Source of the DNA: Heracleum sosnowskyi
Lineage: Eukaryota; Streptophyta; Magnoliopsida; Apiales; Apiaceae
Assembly: GCA_030848705.1 (NCBI GenBank)
Contig: CM061238.1
Span: 77,152,685 to 77,216,684 of the forward strand
Reading direction: 5' to 3'
DNA length: 64,000 nt
How positions within the stretch are numbered: the stretch's first letter is position 1; each line of letters opens with the position of its first letter. A program made the position numbers and the translations under genes. Shown here one piece after another: positions 1 to 9,758 of this stretch. Under the pieces are notes generated by a model. The model worked only from the letters and a program-made list of their open reading frames with translations, made no database searches and was not told where the DNA came from.

Positions 1-1300
1 AGATGTCACAGGAATCTCAGAAGATTATATCTGTCAAGAGAATGAATATTAAAGTCATCTACAGTCTTGAAGTAAGTCTACATTGAAAGAAGTTCAATTT
101 ATTGATCAAGCCTTAGTGAAGTTTTCAAGGAAGTGGAACTATTTAAAAGTGACAGAGATTTCAGAAGTGTGACGGGAAAAAGTACAGGTTACAGTCCTTT
201 GTTTAAGTAGAAGGAGAAAAGAACCATAGCTTAAAGTCAAAGTATGAAGAACAACCATTAAAGTTAGCCACTCATGAACCAGACAGTACATGGAGTGTCA
301 ACGTCAGTTAGTGGAAGTTCGTCATCAATTTTAGTGGTTCTTAGAATTAGTTTTAATTCTCTTTTAATTTATTCTATAAGATAATTAATTTAATCTCTGA
401 ATTAATTCTGAAAGAATTAATTCATATATTAAATTAATCAATCTAGATCTTAAGTAATTTAATGAATAAATTAATTCTCTAGAATTAATTTATTTATGGA
501 ATTATTTAAGTCAATAATTTAATTTATTTAATCTGTGAATTAATTCTAAATGAATTAATTCATTTGTTAAATCAATTAAGTAAAATAAATTAAATAGAAT
601 TTATTCTAATTCTAATTAGTACTAGTAGTACTATCATATTAATACTAGTAGTACTATCATACTTAGTACTACCGATAGTACTACCAATACAATTGGATAG
701 TACTACCGATAGTACTACCAAGTGTATTGATAGTACTGCCAGTATTAAAATCAAATGTTTTGTTTCTGGCGCGTGGAAAAAGACTTCTGTGAATTGTTAA
801 ATACAAGTGAATGATCAAAAGAGACAAAAGACTTGAACACAAGAAAAAGACAGAAAGAACAAAGCATCATATCCTTCTTCTGCCATTAACACTCAACCAA
901 CCGCAAAGCTTTCATTTAAATAATTGTAATAAATTATAGCTATTAATGTTATATCCAATCCACTAGAATTCAATTACTTGTATTGCTTTGACAATCTAGC
1001 GGATCATAATCCCTAGAATTTCTATCGAGCTACTTTTTAGTATTCGATCCTTTTATTACAAATATAGATAAATTCATGTCGAATTTATTCTAGATTTGTT
1101 TTAACAAGAACTCTGTAATCTGTACACAGAATTGTAACACCTTTCAAGTTCAATAGAGTTTTATTTAACTTGAATCTTGTTTCATTTTATTCCGCAGATA
1201 ATTTGTTATTGTAATTGTTAAATCTACTATCAATACAAATTCGATTAAACGGTACTGTTTGTATTCAACCCCCCTTCTACAAACATACTAGGACCTAACA
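1..1300 (+). repeat. S1 LTR (5' LTR of a Sirevirus, left end cut by window)
   Basis: This is the LTR of copia element S1. It ends in CCTAACA and is followed directly by a primer-binding site. Base 1 corresponds to position 86 of the complete S3 LTR that begins at 33110, so about 85 bases lie outside the window. The middle (618-743) holds repeats of GATAGTACTACC with palindromic AGTACT cores. Upstream are palindromic AATTAATT runs; downstream lies GGCGCGTG. The same layout is seen in the S3 LTR. The LTR should carry promoter and polyadenylation signals, but I could not assign a confident TATA box. Confidence 0.9.
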
Positions 1301-1302
1301 AT

Positions 1303-1315
1303 TGGCATCAGAGCC
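1303..1315 (+). other. Primer-binding site of S1
   Basis: TGGCATCAGAGCC starts two bases after the LTR end. It matches the 3' end of plant initiator-Met tRNA (complement TGGTATCAGAGCC) with one T-to-C change. The same variant occurs in S2 and S3. Confidence 0.85.
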
Positions 1316-1403
1316 TTTTGATTGATATACTAATCAAAGATCCAATTGTTTTGATATTTTTTCTTATACTCTGAATTTTTTAATTTTTCAAAAATCGCAA
1401 AAG

Positions 1404-2049
1404 ATGTCTACTACACAGAAAGTGGGTATAGTCAAAATCCCAATGTTCAGCAAGGAGCATTATCCTATGTGGAAGAAGAAAATGCTCTTGTTTCTTCAAG
1501 TTACAAATGTTAAATATCTAGGAGTGCTGAAGAATGGTCCTAAACTCCCTATGATTGTTGAGGGAGAGCAGATAGAGAATGATGTGGTCATTAGAGCTGC
1601 TAGGATGTACCCTAAGGATCCCAAGGACTACACTCCTGATGAGAAAGAGGACTCTACACTGGATGCCTGTCTATAGTTGATACTGGTTGATTGTCTGGAT
1701 CCTATCATGCATAATCATGTCCTAAACTATGCTACTGCCAAACACATTTGGGACACAATAGAGATAATCAATGAGGGGACAGAGGAAGTTAGAGAGAATA
1801 AGCTGGAAATTCTCACCTCTTCATATGAACATTTCAGATCAAACCCTGGTGAAGGTATCTCTCAGGTTTTTGAGCGATAAAACAAATTAATTAATGATCT
1901 GAACCTCAATGGGAAGCACTACACTATCAAGGAGATTAACAAGAAGTTCCTATTGACACTTCCAATTCATTTGGAGCACAGAATATCTGCAATCAGGGAA
2001 GCAAGAGATCTTGGAGAGATTTCTCTGGAAATACTGTATGGTGTTCTGA
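1404..2049 (+). pseudogene. gag: S1 gag, 5' fragment with nonsense mutations
   Basis: This is the N-terminal part of a Sirevirus Gag (capsid region, UBN2/retrotran-gag-2 type), homologous to S3 residues 1 to about 220. The ATG follows the primer site by about 90 bases, as in S3. Codon CAG of S3 has become TAG at 1674-1676, and a Tyr codon has become TAA at 1878-1880. After about 2045 the sequence switches abruptly to the reverse complement of a later gag segment, with the shared bases TCTGA at the switch. The zinc knuckle, pol and everything downstream are missing. It cannot make a working Gag. Confidence 0.88.
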
Positions 2050-3318
2050 CATGAATGTTGATGAAGTGCTTGCCTCATTTTCCATTAAATCTAGGTTTCC
2101 AATTTCACCTGCTTCTTTATCACTATCAGTATCATCCAAACTCTTTCCTTCGGCAACATAAGCTTTCCCAATCTTATTCTTCTTGCTAGAATCAAATGAG
2201 TTCCTTCTCACTTGCTTTGGCTTTTTACATTCTGTAGCAAAGTGACCCAACTCATTACAATTGTAGCACCTGATTGTGGTTCTTTCCATAGTTCCAGTTT
2301 TATAGCCATCCCTTGTGCTATTTGTAGATGAGGAACCACCTCTCTGAAACCCGGTCTTGAACTTAAGATTGGAATTCCTTCTGAATCTGAATTTGCCAAA
2401 TTTCCTCACTATCATTGCCAAATCACCATCCTCCAGCTGATCAAGTTCTTCCAAAGAATAGAAGTCACCACAGATTGATCAATGGATGTTAAGCCATATT
2501 CAGCATCAATAACATCCAAGTTAGAACTGGAAGGTTGAACAACCTTCACTTCCAGTTTCTGTGGGACTTCTGTTGTCAATGCAGTAGAAGTACTAACTAT
2601 CTTTCCAGTTCCATATATCTCCTTTTGTTGAATCTGCTCCAGCTCATAGGTCTTCAGAACACCATAAAGTCTTCAGAACACCATAAAGTCTTTCCAAAGA
2701 AATCTCTCCAAGATCTCTTGCTTCTCTGATTGCAGATATTCTGTTCTCCAAATGAGATGGAAGTGTCAGGAGGAACTTCTTGTTAATCTCCTTGATAGTA
2801 TAGAGATTTCCATTGAGATTCAGATCATTGATCAATTTGTTGTATCTCTTAAAAACCTCAGAGATACCTTCACCAGGGTTTGATCTGAAATGCTCATATG
2901 AAGAGGTGAGAATTTACAGCTTATTCTCTCTTACTTCCTCTGTCCCCTCATTGATTATCTCTATTGTGTCCCAAATGTGTTTGGCAGTAACACAATTTAG
3001 AACATGATTATGCATGACAGGATCAAGACAATCAACCAGTATCAACTGTAGAGAGACATCCAGGGTAGCATCCTCTTTCTCATCAGTTGTGTAGTCCTTG
3101 GGATCCTTAGGGTACATCCTAGCAGCTCTAGTAACAACATCATTCTCTAACTGCTCTTCCTCCACAATCATAGGAAGTTTAGGACCATTCTTCAGTACTC
3201 CTAGATATTTAACATTTGCAACTTGAAGAAACAGGAGCATCTTCTTCTTCCACACAGGATAATGCTCCTTACTGAACATGGGGATTTTGACTGTACCCAC
3301 TTTCTGAGTTGTAGACAT
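2046..3318 (-). pseudogene. gag: Extra gag fragment downstream of the S2 3' LTR
   Basis: On the minus strand, after the S2 3' LTR, come a primer site and a second copy of the gag 5' half. It runs from the ATG at 3318 through the capsid region and the CX2CX4HX4C zinc knuckle (about 2226-2270) to the residues FMSE. There it joins the inverted S1 gag. A Leu codon has become TAA (stop near 2914). The same 19-bp tandem duplication seen in S2 gag (here about 2655-2695) breaks the frame a second time. Sequence is nearly identical to S2 gag, so this is a recombination or copy product of the same family rather than an independent gene. Confidence 0.85.
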
Positions 3319-3407
3319 TTTTGAGATTTTTGAAGAATAATAAAAATTTCAGAGTTTAAGAAAAAATCTCAAAACAATTGGATCTTTGATTTGTATATTA
3401 ATCAAAA

Positions 3408-3420
3408 GGCTCTGATGCCA
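3408..3420 (-). other. Primer-binding site beyond the S2 3' LTR
   Basis: Reverse complement of TGGCATCAGAGCC, two bases from the LTR end at 3423. A primer site normally follows a 5' LTR only. Its presence here shows that the LTR at 3423-4747 serves as the 3' LTR of S2 and the 5' LTR of the gag fragment. Confidence 0.85.
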
Positions 3421-3422
3421 AT

Positions 3423-4747
3423 TGTTAGGTCCTGATATGTTTGTAGAAGGGGGGTTGAATACAAACTATACCATTTAATCGAATTTGTCATTTAAAAGAT
3501 TCAACAAATTAAGAACAAATTAATGCGGAATAAAACTGAAACAATATTCAAGTTAAATATAACTTATATTAAACTTGAGGAGTGTTACAATTTGATCACT
3601 GATTACAAGGGTTCTTGATAAAACAAACCTAGAATAAATTCGACATGAATTTATCTATTTTTGTAATAAAAAGGATCGAATACTAAAAAGTAGTTCGATA
3701 TAATTTCTAGGGATTATGATCCGCTAGAATGTCAAAGCAGTACAAGAGAATCACTTCTTATGAATTAAATGTTTAAGAAGAATCAAGAATTAATTCTCTG
3801 CAGAATTAAGTTGCTCGGACAGTTGAAGAAGTTAAGTCAGTGAAGAATAGAATGTTTTTGTATGTTCTGTTTTGAGTTGTGTTCTGATGTCTTTACTTTC
3901 TGTCTTCAATTCTATTTAACCAACTGCATTTGTCAATCCTTCACGCGCCAATTAATAGAATAGAATTGTATTAGGAAGACTTGCAGAAAGACTACCATTT
4001 TGCCTTGGAAGACAATCGGGAAGACTATCATTGTAAAGGGAAGACAATCGGGAAGACTCTGATTTTGCCTAGGAAGACAATCGGGAAGACTCACTTCCGA
4101 GTCTTCCTAGTTTAAAAACCAAGTCTTCCTAGTTTAAAAACCAAGTCTTCCTAGTTCAAAAACTAAGTCTTCCAAGTTCTTTTTTATTCTAATTTAAACA
4201 ATTATCTAAATAAATTATGTATTAAATTAATTCTTTACAGAATTAATTTAATAAATAATTTACTTAATAGTAATAATTATTTATAAGAGAATAAATAGAA
4301 TTCTTTGTCTTCACAATAAATTCCTGAATCACTAAAACTTAGATGAAGAATAAACATTTTAGAACGTTGACACTCAATGTACTGTCTGGTTCATGAGTGA
4401 CTAACGACAATGTCTGTTCTTCATCTGTTTGACTTTTAAGCATTGATTCACTTCCTTTTCATTCTAGAACTCTGTAACCAGTATCTTTGTTGTCACCACT
4501 TGAAATCTATGTCACTTTAATAAATCCACTGAGCTTGAATACTTCACTGAGGCTTGATCAATAAATTGAACTTCTTTCAATGTAGAATAACTTCAAGTCT
4601 GTAGATGACTTTAATCTTCAATCTTTGACAGATATAATCTTCTGAGATTCCTGTGACATTTGATTTTTATTATTTACTTATTACATCTTAATTAAAGTTG
4701 AGTAGAATCCTCGGTGTTTACAAATAGGCATATACATATGCCTTTCA
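3423..4747 (-). repeat. S2 3' LTR (complete)
   Basis: Read on the minus strand it starts TGAAAGGCAT directly after the polypurine tract and ends CCTAACA. It closely matches the 5' LTR at 15374-16610; I counted roughly 20 differences over about 1.24 kb by eye. The middle (about 3955-4180) is an array of GGAAGAC and AGTCTTCC words with spacers such as AATCGGG and TAGTTTAAAAACCA. This replaces the AGTACTACC array found at the same place in S1 and S3, while GGCGCGTG and the AT-rich flanks are shared. Confidence 0.92.
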
Positions 4748-4760
4748 ATCTCCCCCTATT
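4748..4760 (-). other. Polypurine tract of S2
   Basis: On the minus strand this reads AATAGGGGGAGAT and abuts the TG of the 3' LTR. The GGGGGAGAT core also precedes the S4 3' LTR and fixes the LTR start at TGAAAGG rather than at the later TGTCACA. Confidence 0.85.
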
Positions 4761-5012
4761 TGTTTGTTAGACAATAACAACCAAATACCTCTAGAGGATA
4801 ACTCAACTAAAATAAGAAAATATAAGACTTTTAAGAGTCAAGAAAATAATAAAAAGGTTCTGGATTATATTTAACATTTTCCAGATTCAAACAATAAAGA
4901 TAAATACAAGATAGATGTTCCTCTAGTCTGAACAAATGATAACATTTTCCTATCTTGATTTACCTAACTCTAAACATATAACATTTACAAATTGAGATAA
5001 CTACATCATGCC

Positions 5013-8000
5013 TTAATCTCTAATTTCACCTTCTTCAGCTTCTTGCAAGGTGTCTAGAAGATCTTTGTCAAGGACACGATCACTTTCAGAAACCACTCTA
5101 CTTGGCATTACTGGTTGAGTGGTGATCTTCTTCAATCTGTTCTTCATCTGAGCATACCTTGGAACTTTGTCCGTGCAGTAGTCTGAAATCATATCAGCAA
5201 CCTCAGACTTCTCTTCAGTGGTAAACCCAGAAGTTCTAAGAAGATTCTCCAACTTCACCAGTTGCATAGCAGATTGTAGCTTCAAAGAATCAGGATCCAG
5301 CCTTACAGTCTCCAAAGTTGTACCTCTGTAGATTTTGACTTCATAAGGAAAGTGTACAACTTGAGGGCTGGCCTTCATTGCAGAGTCTCTCAGTCTGTCA
5401 TATAGAAGCTCATTTAAGCATGAAGATCTCTTTACCTTACTCATTAGAATCCACAATTCAGAGAGAGATCTTCTTTGTAGTAGTTCAAGAGAGACGGTGA
5501 ATGACCCTTCAAGAGCACTAGACACATAGATATACAATTCTTGCCTCACTTGATCAAATGCAGATGTAATCCTTAAGATATCTTCCTTCAATGCCTTCAT
5601 GTATAATGAATTGTCCGGATTAACAGTTCTGATCTTCTCAAGCAACTTTAGAAAAGTACCATCATTGTTTGTGCTTCTCTGAGGGATATCAAACATCTCC
5701 CTTGCCTTATCCCATGTACTTCCTTGCTTCATCCTCACATCCAATCTCCTTTCCTTGACATGAATACTATGAAGACGTTGTTTGTCTTCATGTTCAGCCT
5801 TTTGAATCTTTAGCCTTTGAGATATGATGTCTGAGACCTTTGCATTCTCATCCTCCTTTCTCCTTAGATCTGCTTGCTGCTTTTTCAGCTCCTTTTGAAA
5901 CAAAGGGCCAAATGTATATAAATCAGCTTCATCCTCCCAATCATCAAAGTTAGCTGCCTCTTCAACCTCCTCACCAATAGGTTCTTCAGGTATGGTCTTC
6001 TCCAGATCACCATGTGTATCAAATTGAAAATCATCATGTTCACCATGATAGTAGTAGGCATCATCAAAGACAGACTCCTCCAATGATTGTTTACCCTCCC
6101 CTTTATCTTTTCCTCCTCAAGTAGCTCCTCCAGCTTATCTATTTCCTCCTTTCTTCTCCCCCTTAGTTGAGGAATCCTCTATAGTTTGAGCTTTGGAAGC
6201 CCTAGGATTCACCTCAGATGTTCTCCTTATTTCTCCTCCTTCTCTCCTATCTCCTCCATCTCCTCCTTCATTAGCATCATCCTCATCATTATCATCATCA
6301 TCATCATCTCCCTCAAAGAATGTTCTTTGTTGTGCTGTAGGTTGATGTGAATTCTTTATCATATTGTATAAGTGCTTCATCCCTTCATTCAGATGATCCA
6401 TTCCTCCTTCAATCCTTGATATCCTTTCTTCATTAAACCTTTGATTTTCATTAGTTGTTTGCAGAATAAAGTCCACCTTGGTAGAAATGGCAGCAATCTC
6501 CTTAACACTTTATGAAATCTGAGCATTTGACGTTGTTAAATCAGAAATGTCTGAAGCCACTAGTACTTGAGATTGTTGGATGGAATTCAGCTTCGGTAGC
6601 AGAGTACTCTTCAGTCCTTCCAAATCATCCTTAACAGTACCCAGCTGATTAGATACAGAGGTGGAAGATTGTTCAACCACTTGTGCTTTAAGAAGGTTGT
6701 TTTCAGCCTGGGTTTCTTGTAACTGTTTCTGTAGAGCAACTAGTTGGGTTAACAACAAAGCAGTGTTTGTGTCAGTGTGTGCACTCACTTCAATTTCTCT
6801 CAGTGGTGTTTCACTCAACTCACGTGCTTGTGTATCACTCGGTGTTTGACTCTCATCTCTCACAACTAACTGTCTATCCATGTTCTCAGATGATGTACCT
6901 GCAAAAGAAATCACCCTAGCCCCTTCAAGAGAGGTCAGTGGTGGTGCAATGGGAGTTCGCAAATCCCTATCCCTGGTTGAGTCTGTCAAAATATTTGACA
7001 TTGTAAACTGAATTGATTCAGTGACAGACTCACCTGGTTGCCTTTCACTTTCTCCAGTGTAAACTACGAGTGAAAAATCCCTTAGGGGAGCCAGAGATGT
7101 TCCCTCTGGGAGGGGAGACAATGATTCTATTAGAGGTGGCGAAGAATCAGATTTTCCGTCTGATGCCTGTGAAGGCACTTCTACCGTAACTATGGTAGGC
7201 ACTGTTTCAGAATCAAAATCAAAGTGTTCTCCTAGCATAGTGTCCCGAGTATCATCTATATGGATATCTTCTCCCATTGTGAGTAATGGGAGTGTGCTTG
7301 ACTCAGTACAAGATGCCATGGCCCGATGGCGAATTTCAATAGATTCATCCTGTTGAGAGGATGTCTCCAGAGACTGTTCAGTGGCCATATCAATGTCCAT
7401 ATCCTGTTGAGAGGATACAGATGGGCATACAGATGCCTCCCTATAGGTTTTTCTTTTCTTTAAGGGTGGAGACAGAGCTGTGGGAACACTCATTGTAGCT
7501 ATATCACTAACTCTTCTTGAACTGGATTGAACATTAGGCTCAGGTTGTTGGTCAGAAGTGTTTGACTCTCTGTTTGGCTCTATGACATGTGCTAGAGATT
7601 GTGGTTCTACAATCTCTTGGTCAGCCCTACCAACCACTTGGGTTTCAATAAAAGTACCAGTAGAAGAAGATTCAGGGTTAGGAATAACTACTTGTAGTGG
7701 AACTAGATGTGGCCGAGGAACTTGTTCACCAAAGATTGGAAGATTAATGAATTGATACATCAATGGTGAAACAAGAACATGTGTGTTTAGAAATTTGGAT
7801 GAGCAGTCCAGCCTGGTGTAGAATTTAGAATCTATGGTTTGGGAGGTTTCAAATCTTGTATTCCTAAACAGTTCTACCTGCTCAGCAGTAAGTAGATGAT
7901 TTATGATAAGAGTGAGAAAGCGAGGGTACCAACACTTCACTTTCACATGATTATCAAAATCTCTCCTAGAGTGAGCAAGCCTGTTGAGCATAATATTCCA

Positions 8001-8534
8001 CATAATTTCACCAAAATTTAGTCTACGACCAAATACAATAGCATAAGAAATATATTGATTAAGTCTGGTAATGCCATGAAAATTGGTTTTTGTGCAATTA
8101 CCAAAGACTCTTGCTATTGTATCAAAGAACATATCTCATTCCCTAACAAGAAAACTTTTAGACAACTTAACCATTTGTAGGGGCCCCTGATAATGAATAT
8201 TCACAAAGAAATGAGATAACTCATCATCAGAGGGTAAGGGATCAAACCTGTCCTTTGGAAACTGTAAAACATCACAAAATAACTCTAAAGTGACTGTATA
8301 TTGCTGGTTTAAAATATTGAACGTAAAAGATTTTGAATCCTCAACAATAACAACACTTGAACAAAGAAACCTTAAAGGATCAATTTTCAGAAGTGCAGAG
8401 GCACAAATAGCATGACTAACACAAGTCTCACTATTTAAAAATTGAATCCAAGGTTTAAATCGTTCCACCTTACATTTGGACGGATCAAAATACCCAATAT
8501 AGTTATTTAAAACAAGTTCAAAATTAGGATCCAT
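5013..8534 (-). pseudogene. S2 ORF3 (third 'env-like' Sirevirus ORF), four in-frame stops
   Basis: A single reading frame of about 1,170 codons runs from ATG at 8534 to the stop at 5013. It is interrupted only by TGA at 8136-8138 (a TGG in S4), TAA at 6510-6512, TAA at 6135-6137 and TGA at 6117-6119. In order: an N-terminal domain of about 270 residues shared with S4 ORF3 (the FFDTI region); a Ser/Thr/Pro-rich middle with a basic PPLKKRK cluster near 7448-7472; an LR(T/S)PIAPP motif shared with S5; a coiled-coil-like stretch; an acidic Asp/Glu run; an EDSSTKGE motif shared with S5; and a C-terminal domain shared with S4 and S5. I see no signal peptide or membrane helix, so the name 'envelope' is not supported. 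Function is unknown. Confidence 0.8.
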
Positions 8535-9758
8535 TTTTATAAAACAAGAAATTTTAATTAATTTAAAATAAAATTAAAATTTTAGGGATTTTTAGAATTA
8601 ATTAAAATTACTTAAAATCCACAAAATCAAAATTTTACCAAAATTAACCAATTTAAATTTTAATCCTAAAATTCGAACTTAAGAACTTTGAAATAATAAA
8701 AGAATTGGGTAACTGATTCACAAGCACACACAGTACCAAGAACACTACAATCTCCTTTACAGAACCACAAACAATTCACAAAACCTTTAAAACACTTAAA
8801 CACTAAAACACACAAAAGTCGAAAGGAAAGATTTTTTTTTTTTGCAGAGTTTCGAATAAGTCTGTTCATTTTTGAAAGAAATGATTTGAATTGCTAATAA
8901 GAACTTGAGCAAGATTATGATTTAAGCAAGGAAATATGCAGAATTCGAATGGGGGATTCTTAAAAAAACTGATATGGGAATAGAAATGCAAACTGTGCGT
9001 ATGTGTATGTATATGTATGATTAAAACTGAATAGAACTGAATAAAAGACAACTGAAACGATTTTTAAGAAAAATGACTTGGGACGACAATCAGGAAGACT
9101 TAGGATAGTCTTCCCGGTAGTCTTCCTAGTACAAACCAGATTGTCTTCTAAATAATAAAACGAAAATAAAATAAATAAAATGTAAGTCTTCTCGATAGTC
9201 TTCCTAGTTCAAAAACTGAGAAGACTTAGGAAAAGACTTCAAAAATAAAAGGAAAAAACAAATAACAAAAATAAATTATTCTGAGTCTTCCCGGTAGTCT
9301 TCCTAGTACAAAAACTGGGAAGACTTAGAGAAAAACTTAGAATAATTAAAATTTTTACAGAATTATTACAGAAAAATAATAAAAATGCATAGAATTAAAC
9401 AAAAATGCATGAAAAATATTTACAAGTCTAGAAAAATTCACAGAAAATTCCATAAATTCTAGAAAAATAAGCAGAATAATATAGAAGTGCATTAAATTAC
9501 TATAAACCTGCAGAAAAATTTAAACAACAATATTTACAATCTGAAACCAATCTAAATAATTCTAAATAAATATATTTTCAATAAAAATACATTTCTCCAC
9601 TTAAAAAATATGAGAAAAATATTTTTAGAGTAAATATAATATTCAGAAATATTTAAATTAACAAGCTTGTAATTTCAAACAAGAATTAACAGTAATATCA
9701 CTTGGTAACAACAAGAGAAGACTGATTTTTGAAAAGAACAAACATGACAGAGATACTG
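8535..9758 (-). other. S2 spacer between pol and ORF3
   Basis: This 1.2-kb noncoding stretch separates the pol stop from the ORF3 ATG. The part next to pol (about 9075-9330) repeats the LTR signature: GGAAGACT, AGTCTTCC and TAGTTCAAAAACT, in both orientations. The part next to ORF3 is AT-rich and could be a leader. Short ORFs here look like chance. Confidence 0.75.

Noticed and set aside
3955..4180. CRISPR-like array in the S2 LTR
   Set aside because: Repeats are short, imperfect and palindromic with irregular spacers inside a plant LTR; there is no link to CRISPR.
5013..8534. Calling ORF3 an envelope protein
   Set aside because: No signal peptide, membrane helix or cleavage site seen; basic nuclear-type clusters are present instead.
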